Shown: positions 42,240-54,000 of the stretch, piece after piece | How the letters are laid out: every line of letters begins with the position of its first letter | Position numbering within the stretch: the first letter of the stretch is position 1 | From: Phascolarctos cinereus | Taxonomy: Eukaryota > Chordata > Mammalia > Diprotodontia > Phascolarctidae | Direction of reading: 5' to 3' | Assembly (NCBI RefSeq): GCF_002099425.1 | Contig: NW_018343973.1 | Location: 4,999,001 to 5,063,000 of the forward strand | DNA length: 64,000 nucleotides | The notes under the pieces: model-generated | What the model was told of the DNA's origin: nothing | The model's database searches: none | What the model saw: the letters and a program-made list of their open reading frames with translations, nothing else | Position numbers and translations under genes: made by a program

Positions 42240-43635
42240 AAAGTATTTTCAGAATACAGAACAGTCTTACTTCATCTCTACTACTGTCCTTTGAAAGTTG
42301 GTAAATTTTCTGACCACAGTACTAATTCCATGGAAACATTTTTGCACCTGACAAGGAAGGAAAATTCTCTGAATGTATAGAGAATGAGTAATGTCATAAG
42401 GCATCACACCCAGAATCACATCACTGAAATCTTTCTTGCTTTTAAAGAAAAGTGTCTGATCAGGGTTAAATGATCTTGAAAAAGCTTTTGAGGCCAGTAG
42501 GTAGCATTTCCAAGGGCTTCTGCTACTATTTACTGGTTTTTCATTCCTTCTTCCACAAATACATGGCTATTCAAATATTCCACTAAAAATTTTGATTTTC
42601 ATATGTAATACAAAACAAAGTCATATATTCAATATGTTGTATAGTTTTATCCTCATGTTCCACCTTCACCTACCACTCTCATGAGAAGTATGGACAAGGA
42701 GCCTCTCTTTACATGTTAAGCAGCTTGCCTTCCTAATCTCAGTATGGACCACACTGTTGCTTCCTTTTTTTTTTTTAACTGACACTACTTTTCCTCAATG
42801 AGATCATGCTTCTATGAGCTTCAGCGATGACTACTTTCGTGTCTAATACTGTAGTTAGTTGTACTTGAAATGTAAAGCCACAAAGGAAAATAAGTATCAA
42901 AAAGCCACCTAAAAATTGATCTTTTTCTAAACCTTTCCTTCCTTTCCTCTGCTAATATATGGGCCAGTATAGAATGAACAATGCTTTTCAAATGAATCAG
43001 TGAAATAGGTGATACATGAAGGTAAATGATATTTTTATCTTTGTTTTCTACCAAAAAAAATATATTGGTTTTGCTCCAGGATGGTGCGAGGGAAGCAAGT
43101 CTCAAATAGGACAGTACATGAGGTCGCAGTTTTTGCTTTTTGTTGTTGTTGGTTGGTACAGTATGTCTCTGATCTGGAGAAACTTTATTGGTTCTATATA
43201 TGATCTGACGCTTCAGGTCCAAATCTGGGGAATCTTACATGCCCTTCTTCCCACCAAATCCAAGATTGGCTACAACTCTGTATTTTCTCCAAAGCAGACC
43301 AAAGCACACATATTCTCCCAGGGTCCTTTGAGCTAGAGATGACTCAGGACCATACTAGACCTTCCATGACCATTTAAGCTGATGTTCATCCTTTGCCCAA
43401 AATAAGAACCTGTATACTTAAGATTCATCCTGAGGTTAGCTGATACCTTAGTATGGGGAACATAATTCCAGTCACATGAGCATTGGTTTCCCTAAAGGTC
43501 ACTTTCTCTTTTCCCCATATTTAATCTCCATCCCCCTAATAGTTGTCCCAAGCTTAAAAGTCTTATCTCCAAATCAAGCTTAGATATTAAATGTACTCTT
43601 TACTACACTGCATGGCAGAGTCAGAATCCAAAAAT
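42240..43635. other. Unassigned, no gene seen
   Basis: About 1.4 kb. The overlapping frames at 42821-43222 (minus, 133 codons) and 43016-43336 (plus, 106 codons) carry no recognised domain. Confidence 0.35.
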
Positions 43636-43639
43636 ATCT

Positions 43640-44402
43640 TGACAAGCTAGAATCATGGACTGGATCCACTAAGATAAAATTTAATAGAGTAAATATACAG
43701 TTCTGCATTTAGGCTTAAAAAGTCAATTGCACACATACAGGATGAGGAAGACCCAAAAGGAGTTCATGTGAAAAAGACGTAGACATTTTAATAGATTACA
43801 AATTCAACATATCAACTGCATGGAATGCCAAAAAGACTAATAAAATCTTAGCATGAATTGATAGAAGTATGGAGTCCATAAGCAGGGATATGAAAGTTTC
43901 ACTATAGCTTATATTGACTAGATCACTTCTAGAGTATTGTGCTCAGTCCTGGATGCTACATTTGAAGAAAAATGTTGACAAACTAAAGCATGTCCAGAGA
44001 AGACTGAACAGGGTAATAAGGAATAGTTGAATCAGCAGAGATATTCAACCTATGAGAGAGTAATTGACTGGGAACATTTTCATTGTCCACAAATATTTGA
44101 AGGGTTATTATGGGGAAGAGACAACAGACTTGTTCTGTACAGGTTGGTAGGCTTCAACAAGGTATAGTGGGTAGATATTAGGAAAAGGAAGATTTAAGCT
44201 CAATATAAGGAAGAACTTTTTTTCTTTCAACAATTAGGACTCCCTGAAAATAGAGGGGACTACATAGTGAAAGATTATTTTGGAGATATTTAGAGAAAAT
44301 TTGGATAACCATATGTTAGGGATAATGTAATAGGGAATGCTTCTTTAATAGGTGGACTACCTGGCTTCTGAGAGCCCTCACAAATCTGGAATTTTGTGAT
44401 TC
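43640..44402 (+). mobile_element. CR1/L3-clade LINE 3' portion, plus strand
   Basis: AGATAAAATTTAATAGAGTA, CACTTCTAGAGTATTGTGCT, AGTCCTGGATGCTACATTTG, GTCCAGAGAAGACTGAACAG, AGCTCAATATAAGGAAGAAC and a terminal GGAATTTTGTGATTCC. The most complete 3' third of this family in the window. Confidence 0.85.
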
Positions 44403-44489
44403 CATATGCACATACAAATGATTTGATGTATCATAAATATTGGTAATTATATATGTACATATATTAATCCATTTATATACAATATATTT

Positions 44490-44530
44490 ACATATCTATT
44501 TAGCTAGCTAGCTAGCTATCCCTCTATCTA
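44490..44530. repeat. Short AGCT / CTAT tetranucleotide tract
   Basis: TAGCTAGCTAGCTAGCTATC followed by CTATCTATC. Confidence 0.85.
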
Positions 44531-44642
44531 TCTGTAACTCCTTGAGGGTAACAGCTATATTTTTATTTTACTCTGTATTCCTCTAATCTGTCTTGTACTT
44601 TATTCACAGTAAAATCACTTAATAAATATTTTTGATGATATT
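44530..44642 (+). repeat. L2 3' end, plus strand
   Basis: CTGTAACTCCTTGAGGGTAA, ACTCTGTATTCCTCTAATCT and AATCACTTAATAAATATTTT. Confidence 0.75.
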
Positions 44643-44644
44643 TA

Positions 44645-45417
44645 TCATCTGAGACCAAGGTATCAGTGGAAAACATATACACACTATATTGAAAGCTAGA
44701 ATTCAGTTTCCTCTATAACCTGAGATTATACCCAGGGAGGCAATGTGGTAGATGTCAGTCAGGTAAGCTGTGAGTAAAGTGAGTAAACTGTCATGTGGGA
44801 CTTTTCATTGCATCTCCCTATAGGGGATGGTTTTGACTTATACCTTTTAGAGGATGTGTTCCACTAATGGCGGCTACTCTCAAGATGAAGGTGTTGGCTG
44901 GAATTCTTGCAAGAGAGATTGCGTTGGGAAGAGATGGCCTTTTGTGCTAACCTATAAAAGGGAATAGACAGACTTACTTGGCAATTTTCCCTTTTTTATT
45001 TTTCATCTGGAGAAATCCTGAGAATACAGCAGATGAAGCCCCACCTCCAAGAGCTGCTGATCATTGCATTATGATAGAGGCACAAGAGAAGTTCTTGGAT
45101 AATGTGATTTCTGATATTTAGAGGTGGGGAGATTTCCTGGGATGTATTAATCTCAGGGGTTGCTTTGTGGGGATATCCAAGTTGGAGAGTTTAGGGATTG
45201 AAATCTTCTATCAATAGAAAGGGAATTTCCTGAGAAGTGTGAATCAGCAAGAGATGAGGATTGTGAGATAATCTTAGTGATGGAATAGCAAGCCCTTTTG
45301 ATGGACAAATGACCTGTATGTTGTATTCTGATAATGCAATAAATTACACTTACCCCTTCCACATTGCAACTTTCCCCATGGGGATTTTGATATATTGCAG
45401 GTCAGCATAAAAAATTA
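44645..45417. other. Unassigned, no gene seen
   Basis: A TATAAAAGG motif at about 44954 has no supporting context. Confidence 0.35.
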
Positions 45418-45432
45418 AATGGAAATTTTTTT

Positions 45433-45547
45433 TTAGGTAATTGGGGTTAAGTGACTTGCCCAGGGTCACACAGCTAGTAAGTGACAAGTGTATAGTCTGA
45501 GGCCGGATTTGAACTCAAGTCCTACTGACTTCAGGGCCGGTGCTCTT
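45433..45547 (-). mobile_element. Short marsupial SINE (type A), head-truncated, minus strand
   Basis: GACTTGCCCAGGGTCACACA to CAGGGCCGGTGCTCT; about 35 bases of the head are missing. Flanks AAATGGAAATTTTTT and AAATGGGAATTTTTT are the target-site duplication, so truncation occurred at insertion. Confidence 0.92.
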
Positions 45548-45562
45548 AAATGGGAATTTTTT

Positions 45563-46530
45563 GAGAGTTTTGCAGAAGCCGCAGATGATCCATGAAGGCC
45601 AGCAAATGACACAGAAAAAGTTCAGAAACTCAGAAATGCATAAAAAATATGCATAGTATTATATAATATCAACATATTTTACCTTTCAATACCATAATAA
45701 TTCAGACTTCTTCTTTGGTATGAAGGGAGGGCTAAAAAAATTTAAGTGGATTTTCTAGGTGACAGGGGTGCCCCACTCCTAACACCCACAGTGTGGAAGT
45801 GATAACTGTATGTGGGTGGTATGGAGCTAGTGAAAAAGGAGAATGCCTATTTAGAAACCTAAAGTATGTTACTCTTCCAAGAAACCCCTAACCAGAGACC
45901 CTCTAAGGGTCTCTATGAGATGAAAGTGGTACTCACTAGAATGTCAATGTGTTGACTGATCAGCTATGCCAAATGTGTCTCTTTATGGAGTTCAAGTCCT
46001 AGTGTTACTCTGCTTCTGAGTGTGGAGTGAGAGAATACATCCCTAAGAAAAATGGGAGATATTGGAATATTGGGTAGATCGCCTCACTGGTAACTACCAA
46101 GTTGAGGTCATTTTCAAGAGGAGGCCAACCCACAAGGTGGTGCTGAACCTGTAAGACTTTAGGAACCAAGTGGAAAGTGGGAATCACCAGAGAAGGAAAA
46201 TTACTGTAATTATTTATTGGCTATTGTGAGTTCTTTGTGCCTTTTTTCATTTTCTGAATTTCATATGTGGTGAAATCAAGGTGATTTTACTTGTAATATT
46301 TGCATTTTAACCTTGAATGCTCTCTTCTCCTCTCCCCCTCCCCCCCATGTCAGTCTGAGGGAACATTTCGTCCACAACTATTGAAACCTATACACAAGTG
46401 ATATTATGGCATCTTCCCAGAGTAAACTCTGGGTGCAGGCATAATGAGCCAAAGAACTATTAGTATGTTTGAGGTAGCTCCCAAAATTGGATATGATTCA
46501 TATGAGCTCAGAGCTTAGGACCCTGATTAT
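45563..46530. other. Unassigned, no gene seen
   Basis: No recognised repeat or gene. Confidence 0.35.
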
Positions 46531-46534
46531 AGTG

Positions 46535-46735
46535 GAAAGAGCAATACTTTAAGAGTCAGAATGCCTGAGTTTGAGGTCTGGCTCTAATAGTTACTAGAAT
46601 GATTCTGGGCAAGTCATGTAATCTTTCTATATTTCAGTTTACTCACCCATTAAATGAAGATAATAATATTTGCACTACCTACCTAACAGTTGCTGTAAAA
46701 AATATTCTATAAACCTTAAAGTGACATGTATTTGG
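46535..46735 (+). repeat. MIR-type SINE, plus strand
   Basis: TTAAGAGTCAGAATGCCTGA, TTCTGGGCAAGTCATGTAAT and CTACCTACCTAACAGTTGC. Confidence 0.8.
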
Positions 46736-46739
46736 TTAT

Positions 46740-47054
46740 GAGGTTAAATATAATGATAATTGTGTACAAGATCCTGTATTTGGTGCATGTATAAAGGTCT
46801 GCTTCTGGATTTGAGGAAGATGCAGCCCACACTCACAGAGAATCTGTCTAGTTATAATTTAATTACATTAAAATGAAAGGTAAAGAGGGAATATGGACCG
46901 ATCTGTGACAAAGTCATCTAGTTCTCTTTTGTCCTGATTCAGGACAATATGTATATATGTAGCCCTGTGACTTTCAACTAGGACCTAGTTAAGTTTGCAG
47001 GAACTTGTGGCTCTCTAACTGTGCTGCTTACAAATAGGAATAAACAAAGAGAAT
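46740..47054. other. Unassigned
   Basis: Nothing recognised. Confidence 0.35.
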
Positions 47055-47067
47055 TGGCATCTTTTTT

Positions 47068-47743
47068 TTCAATCAATTAATTAATTTTTAGTTTTTAACA
47101 TTCACTTTTATAAGATTGTGAGTTCTGGATTTTTTTCTCCCTCCTTCCTCTCTCTCCTCCCCAAGATACCAAAACAAAAGGGAAAAAACCATGAGAAACA
47201 AAAAAAAGAGAGAGAGAAAACAGCATGCTTCCATCTGCATTCAGATTCTATAGTTCTTTCTCTGGATGTGGATAGCATTTTCTATTGTGACTCTTTTGGA
47301 ATTGTCTCAGATCATTATATTGCTGAGAAGAGCTAAGGCTATCAAAGCTGGTCATAGCACCATGTAGCTGTTACTGTATACAATGTTCTCCTGGTTCTGC
47401 TTGCTTCACTCAGCATCAATTCATGTTTTTCTGAAACCTGCCTGCTCATCATTTCTTATGAAACAATACATTCCATTACATTCATATACCACAACTTGTT
47501 CAACCATTCCCCAACTGATGGGCACCCCTTCAATTTCCAATTCTTTGCCACCACACAAAGAGCTGCTATAAATATTTTTGTACATGTGGGTCCTTTTCCC
47601 TTTTTTATGATCTCTTTGGAATACAGACCCAGTAGTGCTATTGCTGGATCAAAGGGTATGCACAGTTTTATAGCTCTTTGGGCATAGTTCCAAGTTGCTC
47701 TCCAGAATGGTTGGATCAGTTCACAACTCCACCAACAATGCAG
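47068..47743 (-). mobile_element. 5'-truncated L1, ORF2 C-terminus plus 3' UTR, minus strand
   Basis: The minus-strand frame 47456-47749 reads FWRATWNYAQRAIKLCIPFD, KIFIAALCVVAKNWKLKGCP and GEWLNKLWYMNVMEC, the typical C-terminal end of marsupial L1 ORF2p, uninterrupted for about 95 codons. The 3' UTR and poly(A) (as T) extend left. A perfect 13-bp target-site duplication, TGGCATCTTTTTT, lies at 47055-47067 and 47744-47756. Among the younger L1 insertions here; dead by 5' truncation. Confidence 0.95.
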
Positions 47744-47756
47744 TGGCATCTTTTTT

Positions 47757-48115
47757 ATGTAGCAATATGGAGCCCCATGTGTAGAGAAAAGAGTCTCATG
47801 TGTGGCAAGTCCTGTCCTTGTGTAACTTAAAGGAAGGCAGAATAGATATCTCTAGTCTCTTCTCCCCCTCACCCTTCTCCAAGGGAGACTTTCATTCCTG
47901 TCTAACGGGGAAGCAGGAGGTTGGGGCCAGAGGCCACTCTATTCTCACAGAAGGGTAGGTACTGGGCTAGAAGTATATCTATCTGCTCCCTTAAATATTA
48001 TTAGTCTAGAGGGTATGATCAGGTTCTGACTTTTGATTGGTTTGTCATTTTTTGGAGGGAAAGAGAACTCCAAGCTCTATATCCAAGGTTTGACACTTTT
48101 CCCACTTATTACCAC
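47757..48115. other. Unassigned
   Basis: No recognised repeat or gene. Confidence 0.35.
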
Positions 48116-48119
48116 TTCC

Positions 48120-48635
48120 ACAATGAACACACATAGAGAAGAGCAAAGAAACTCATTTATTCAAATTATAGCAAAATGGAAATCAGAGAAAGTATACATT
48201 GGAGAATACATACCAGACAATACAGAATGAAAGAGCTAGACCATTGGGAGTGAGGTAACTCAGCTCAACCAAAAGAGAGGGTCCTGGATCTCACCCAAGC
48301 AGAAACTCCCTAAAGTCTCTAGAGTAGCAAGCTGGCTTTTGGGACATGGTGGAGACTACCCACTCCTCTTATATCATCCGAATCTTTTCCTTCATCAACA
48401 GGAAGTGCGGTTGGCCTCTTCCATCTTCTGTCTTGAAGCTGGAAGTTTACTGGAGGCTACCCTCCACCAAGATTATTAACTTGGAACGTCTCCAAAGTGG
48501 GAAACTGGCTGAGAACTGAAGCCCTTCATGCAGGACAGGGCCTTCATCTGCACCAATAAGGAGAGAGTCCCATTTCACTAAGTTCTGGGACAGGGGTTAC
48601 ATTCAAATGCACCAAGCTAAGGTAAGGAGGCAGAT
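48120..48635 (-). mobile_element. Possible LTR-like fossil, minus strand
   Basis: In reverse it has a TATAAGAGG box (about 48369-48376) and a downstream AATAAATG signal (about 48155), an LTR-like layout. No terminal duplication is evident and no internal region adjoins it. Tentative. Confidence 0.3.
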
Positions 48636-48643
48636 AGGTGGAG

Positions 48644-48863
48644 GAGGCAGCTAGGTTTCTCAGTGGTTAGAGCACTGGGCCTGGAATCAGGAAGACCTGA
48701 GTTCACATCCAGATTTCGACACTTACTAGCAACATGACCCTGAGCAAGTCACTTAACTTGTTTGCCTTAATCCACCAGAAAAGGAAATGGCTGAACACTA
48801 ATATCTTTGCAGCATTCTGGTCTGTGGGGTCAGAAAGAGTCAGACACAACTGAATAACAAGAT
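48644..48863 (+). mobile_element. Long marsupial SINE (type B), diverged
   Basis: GGCAGCTAGGTTTCTCAGTG, GGCCTGGAATCAGGAAGACC, then GTCAGAAAGAGTCAGACACA and ACTGAATAACAAGATG. Confidence 0.9.
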
Positions 48864-48869
48864 GAGCAG

Positions 48870-50045
48870 ATGTCACACACCCTTGAAAGCACCAATCATG
48901 AGTAAGCTAAATAAAGTTGCACACTGGAGACAGTAAAACAAACAAATAAATAAATAATATATTCCTTCAGTCCTCAGAGGCTGCACCTATGAATTCATCA
49001 GTCACTCTAGTTTTTTCTACCTCTGAGTTCCCTACCCTGATCCCTACTTCCCACTCTGCAAGAGTCTTGGTCTAACGAGAGTACATCAATGAGTAAAAAA
49101 AGAGATTCAAAAATCCTACTTTTTGTCTTTTAATTCAGATCCAAATAAAGTTTATCTATAAAGTATTATCTCAGCATAACACTTTTGCCTAACAAATGAT
49201 TTTTTTCAAGTTGCCAGGAATTCTAATTTAATAAAAAATCTGTCTTTAAGAGACATGGAATCTTTTTTCAAAAACGACTAATTTATCAGTAATGACTTAT
49301 TCTTTTTTTCTTCTTCTTCTTTAACTTTAGTCATAGGACCAGAAGTAGAATAATTCTTTGTGGAAAAGGTAAGTAATGTAGTAAAGGAGAGCATGTGAAA
49401 GTGAAGGGTCTGTTAGTATGAAGAAAGAGACTTGGCATGAAGCTACTACATTCATGTGGTTCCCTCATTCTAAGGGTCGGTTCTCTAATTACTAAAGAAT
49501 TGGCAAAGAAAATGTGTCTGCACATTTTTTGAATTGTTTATTAATGAAGATGCAGAGCACTAGGATAGGTGTCCTTTATTCAATTTTATCACTATTCTCG
49601 TCATTTCCTGATGATAAGTTTTAATAAACTGATAAAAGATAGTCTTTCTCTGACTCCCTTTCTTAAATGCTTTTAAGTAATTATTGATAGCATTTTACTA
49701 AGTGTTGCTCTGCTTTCTCCAAGAGCACTGTAAAATCTATTTTCACTTGATTTCCATTTATGGAAGGGCACCAACCAGTCAACAAGGTTAGAGGAAGTGA
49801 AGTCCCATGACACTTATTCAGGTTGGATGAAGGTTTTGCAAACAGAGAACTGACTTCTAACAAAAAAAAAAAAGGGGGGGGAGGGAAACAGTTCTCTGTG
49901 AATGATTTCGTCTAAAAAGCATATATTACTCATTGCAAATAAATTCAGTGTATAGAATGTCAGAGTCACATAAATGATGGAAGTTGGAAGTTCATTTTAT
50001 GCTTTTGTTCAATACATAGTTTGCTCTCAAAAGTTATCTGCATGC
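48870..50045. other. Unassigned, no gene seen
   Basis: About 1.2 kb with no recognised family. Includes an A-run then G-run at 49862-49882. Confidence 0.35.
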
Positions 50046-50049
50046 TGTC

Positions 50050-50165
50050 TTCCCCTTTACAATGTGAGCTCCTTGTGATCAGGGACTGTCCTTTACCTTT
50101 CATTGTATCCCCAGACCTTAGCACAGTACATAGCACATAATAAGTGTTTATTGATTGACTGACAT
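50050..50165 (+). repeat. L2 3' end, plus strand
   Basis: ACAATGTGAGCTCCTTGTGA, TTCATTGTATCCCCAGACCT and GTACATAGCACATAATAAGT. Confidence 0.85.
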
Positions 50166-50289
50166 AAGGAAAGGATATTATTGTCTTGAAGAAGGGAAAA
50201 TTGATGGGGAACTATAGTATATGTGGTGGGGTGGATGTGGAGGATGCAAAGGGATAGATTCCTATTTTATACTTGGTCATAAAGCTCCA

Positions 50290-50765
50290 TTAGTTTCCAG
50301 AATACTAACACTCCTTGGAGTTGGGAAGACCTGGGTTCAAATCCTGCTTCCAACAGCCATGTAACCATAAATAACAGCTGTTCTGCATTTCCACAGGGGA
50401 CCTCTAGGTACAGCAAGAGGGATTTTGATTATTTATTAATCGAAAAAATGTCCATTTGGGGTGATGAGGTATCCAGATATGTTATGAAAGTAGATTACAA
50501 AATCTCCTCTAGTTGTTCAGCTGTTTTATGGGCTAGCAGGAGATCCAGCTTCATGGGGAGGCAGAATGATTGACTATGGAGTACAACTTGAAGGGCTCTG
50601 GAAAGATGTTGCTATCTTTTTTTTAAGGCTACCACCCAGGGGCCTAAAATGTCACCATCAGAAATCTAGTACTTTGAGTGTTAATGAGTCACCAGTAGAA
50701 ATGTGAATTCCCATCTTGGACAGATAAGCAGGATGCCTTCTATAAAAGTTGATGATGCCCTTTGA
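50290..50765. other. MIR head remnant, then unassigned
   Basis: 50305-50370 resembles a MIR head (GGAGTTGGGAAGACCTGGGT). The rest is unassigned. Confidence 0.4.
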
Positions 50766-50769
50766 GTAT

Positions 50770-50960
50770 GGGATTACAGATTTAGAACTAGAAATTTACA
50801 GGCCATCTAGTCTAATCTTGTCTTCTTACAAAGGAGCAAACTGAGAGTCAGAGAAGTTCAGACTTGCCCATAATCTAACAGCCAGTAAGTGTCAAAGATG
50901 GAATTTGAATCCAGGTCTTCCTGACTCCAAATTCAATACTTTTCATTATACAACACTCAA
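50770..50960 (-). repeat. Ancient MIR-related SINE, minus strand
   Basis: ACAGATTTAGAACTAGAAAT, AGGCCATCTAGTCTAATCTT, GTCAGAGAAGTTCAGACTTG and ATCCAGGTCTTCCTGACTCC. Confidence 0.8.
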
Positions 50961-51415
50961 GGAATGGGGAAAGAGGTAGCTGAAAGATGACTTGGGAAGG
51001 AGCTGGGGACAAATGTTATCCACTTTATGATCTCACCATCACTCACAGTGGGATTTCTAATAAGAGCCATGGCTACCCAGCACATTGACCCCTTGTTTGG
51101 GGGTAGGAGAGGAGGGAGAGAGAGACAAGTAAATACAATGTGGGGGAATAAGGACAGTATAAATATCTAAGGCCAGATAATTATTCCATTGGTGCTGACT
51201 GATGAGAGGACCCAGAACTCTCAGAATGGCTCTGTTGAACATCTTCTTAATGTGTGCTACTGATAATTTGTCTTCTATCTAACACAGAAAGCTTCTGAGC
51301 AATTCTCATTTACGGTTTCAATATTAAGTACTGTATGTAAAATGTAAAAATGGTTAATACTATTACTAGATCGACTCCGTTAGAAGAAATATAGCTGGGC
51401 TTTTAGAGCTCACTA
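50961..51415. other. Unassigned
   Basis: No recognised repeat or gene. Confidence 0.35.
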
Positions 51416-51419
51416 GGGT

Positions 51420-51755
51420 TCTCATAAGCTATAATAATAGCTTGTATTTATATAGTCCTCTATACTTATGTATTAAAACCCACAAGAAATAGGGAGTATA
51501 AGTGTATTATTAAGTATATTTACAGATGTGGAAAACAGGGTTCAGAGTGGCTAAGTGACTGGACCATATTATTTCCCCAATTAGAATATAAGCTCCTTGA
51601 GGGAGAAACTGTGTTTTTGCCCTTCTTTGTATCCCCAGAGCCTAGAACAGTGCCTGGCACATAATAAACACTTAATAAATGCTTGCTAATTGGCCAAAGA
51701 ACAATTTAGTGTCAGAGTTGGGATTTAAATCTAGGCAGGCCTTCTGTCTCCATAT
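51420..51755 (-). repeat. MIR-type SINE, minus strand, containing an L2 3' end
   Basis: MIR pieces at 51430-51562 (TTATATAGTCCTCTATACTT; TTCAGAGTGGCTAAGTGACT) and 51700-51755 (GTGTCAGAGTTGGGATTTAA) flank a plus-strand L2 3' end at 51565-51690 (ATAAGCTCCTTGAGGGAGAA; CAGTGCCTGGCACATAATAA). Confidence 0.8.
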
Positions 51756-51759
51756 CCCA

Positions 51760-52626
51760 TGTTCTTTCCAGGTTTCTTTTGGAAAGCAATACTGTTGTTT
51801 TCTCAAACCATGAAAACTAACACCATGGTATAATTTTTATGTGGCTCAGCGTCTTTCATAAAACCTGTATGGAAGGCAGCTTATGAAATTAAAGTATTAG
51901 AGGCCATTCGGTCAAGCTCTCCAGGGGGTAAGGGCCTTGTGTTTATGCTTAGATTATAGTAGTGGCATTTACTAGTGTTGAAGAATCCGAGGTTGAAAAG
52001 GCCACTCACTGAATGTGACAAAGAGTCCCAGCACATATTTTTTTTTTCCAGATCTGGATTTTGATTTAAAAATTAATACAGGATATGTTAATATGTTATG
52101 TTAATAGGCTCTCATCTTTTTCTTTTAAGGTCACAGGAAAAAAACCCCACCTTTTTGTGTTGTTTATATTTAAACATCTAAACAAAAAAAAAAGGTGTTT
52201 TTGTTCTCACCCCAACCCCACTTCTGCTCCTCAACAGGAACATTGGATCATTGTACTGGCCACTGTGGATGCCTGAGAAGTGAAAAGAAAACTGATTGGA
52301 TTGTTTGTATTGTCCAAATGGAGAGCTTCCAGTAAGCAAAAGAAATACATTGAATACGTTGAAGAAAACAGATGAGATACTGAATTTAATTGAAAAGAAA
52401 AAGTAAAGACCACATCATCACGATTCCCTTCAAGACAAAATTCTCATTATTTTAGCTCTTGATACCCTTACTACTTTTGTCACACAAAGTCTGCAGTAGT
52501 CAGCAGCTAGACTCCAACAAGTGGGGAGGTGAAAGGATATGTGTACGGGCAGAAACGTGGGCCAGTCTCCCACACTAGCCGGTTCTCCCTCTTCCCCCCC
52601 CACGCCCACCTCTCCCCCCACTCCAG
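51760..52626. other. Transposon-free stretch upstream of the CpG island
   Basis: I recognise no SINE, LINE or LTR here, unlike most of the window. It ends in a C-rich pyrimidine tract (52583-52626). Confidence 0.45.
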
Positions 52627-52729
52627 GACTGCAGCAGCACAGAGGCTGCAAAAGAATCGTACTTGTGACCAAAATGCAGAAGAGCCAAGCAGGTATTGGA
52701 TGAGGCGGAGAAGAGCAGCAATAAGTGAA
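52627..52729 (+). other. Candidate exon by splice-site layout only
   Basis: A long polypyrimidine tract ending CCACTCCAG precedes GACTGCAGCAGC, and 103 bases later the sequence is GTGAA|GTAAGT, a good donor hexamer. An alternative donor is CAG|GTATTG at 52693. One frame is open but short and unlike any protein I know. A plausible plus-strand exon or chance. Confidence 0.2.
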
Positions 52730-52808
52730 GTAAGTCACTTCCCTCAGCCACGTCCGGTATCACTACCTGAATCTTCACAGCTTCTTAAGTACCCAACAAT
52801 TCCAGCTC

Positions 52809-52817
52809 TGTGTGTGT

Positions 52818-52872
<55 letters not shown>
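52809..52872. repeat. (TG)n microsatellite
   Basis: About 32 TG units with one TA interruption, then a short (AG) run; it borders the CpG island. Confidence 0.97.
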
Positions 52873-52880
<8 letters not shown>

Positions 52881-52999
52881 TCGGGGCTTACGTGAGCTCC
52901 CCAGTCCCCTTTCGCCCTAGAACAAGATGAGGAACAGGGTAACCCCCGGCCCTCACGCACCCTAGGACCTTATCAAGCTCCCTCCCATCCCTTCCCACA

Positions 53000-54000
53000 T
53001 TACTCCACCCCCTTCAGCTCTCTAAGCAAAGAGGCAGACCGAGCTCTGGGCCGCTGAAGGAGGAAGGGGCTCCCCTTAGGGTAAGAGAGCGGCGAGAGGC
53101 GGGGCTCCAGGAGACGGGGGAGTCCCTCCCCGGGTTGTGCACCAGGGGGAGGGAAAGGAGGAGAGGTAGAGGAGTGGGAACTGGCCGAGGCAGCAGCAGC
53201 AGCCGCTGCAGCTGCAGACACTTCTCCAGCTGCGAATTGGGCAGCCCTGATCTCCCTTCTCATACCCCACTTTTCCTCACCACCGGCTGCACAAGCAAGC
53301 GAGGGCCCGATCTCCCGCCCGAGATAAAAAAAAAAAGAGAAGTTTCTGACTCTTGAAGGGCAGTTAGAGACTGGTGCAAACCAGGGTCCCTCGGCCCCCT
53401 CCCTAGCTGCTCTGCTCCCCGCCCCCACGTCCGTGGGCTCCTTGGCTGGCGAGCCCGAGCACCCAGGCGGAGGAGGAAGACTGGAGTGGGGACTCGCTTG
53501 CGGCCGGAGAGGAACAGCGATCGATGAAACCCTGCAAAGAAGAGGAGGCTGCGGCGGCGCAGGCTGCCGCTGGGGATGGCAGAGGGGCGGTGCAGACCCC
53601 TGGAAGGAGTGTGCAGAGGTGGCGGTGCAGCTGGCGCTCCGGGCGGGACAGGTCAGCAGCCTTCTTGTTACCCAGGCTCTCCCCGCTGCGGCGCCCTCCT
53701 CCGCGTGCGACCGCCCCGCTAGCTCCCTCACATCCGCGTTCACCCTCTTCCCCAGCCTCGGAGGTGACTAGGGCTCCCAGTTTCCCGTCTTCAACCTCAA
53801 CCCCTCCCCTAGTCCCCCAGCTCGACTCACTGGGTTGACCGGCGCGATGCCCGTGCCGCGCCTCCCCTGGGCAGCAGGAGATGGAGCGAGCGAGGGAGGA
53901 GCTGGCCGGGGAGGTCAGGCACGCGGGACACCTGATTCCCAAACGCGGGAACATACTCTTTCCCCAAATCCTCTCTACAAGGAGCTGGAGGCAGACAGGT
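53000..54000. promoter_or_regulatory. CpG island, candidate promoter and first exon of a host gene
   Basis: A sharp rise in GC and CpG against an AT-rich, CpG-poor background, with GC-box-like AGGCGGGGCTC (53097) and CCCCGCCCCC (53416), GCTGCGGCGGCGCAGGC (53550) and a CAG/CTG-rich stretch (53190-53220). No TATA box stands out. Minus-strand frames of 247 (53000-53743) and 216 codons (53403-54053) and plus-strand frames of 112 and 104 codons (53433, 53524) overlap, as GC-rich DNA gives by chance; none has a recognised domain. Transcription direction cannot be decided. If a gene starts here, either flank would be intron 1. Confidence 0.7.

Noticed and set aside
44954-44962. TATAAAAGG as a promoter
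   Set aside because: Isolated AT-rich match with no CpG enrichment, downstream gene or LTR frame.
47456-47749. 97-codon minus-strand frame as a host gene
   Set aside because: The peptide is the C-terminus of L1 ORF2p in a 5'-truncated L1.
53000-53743. 247-codon minus-strand frame as a protein gene
   Set aside because: It lies wholly in GC-rich CpG-island DNA, overlaps other long frames in different phases and has no recognised domain. I kept the island but not the coding call.
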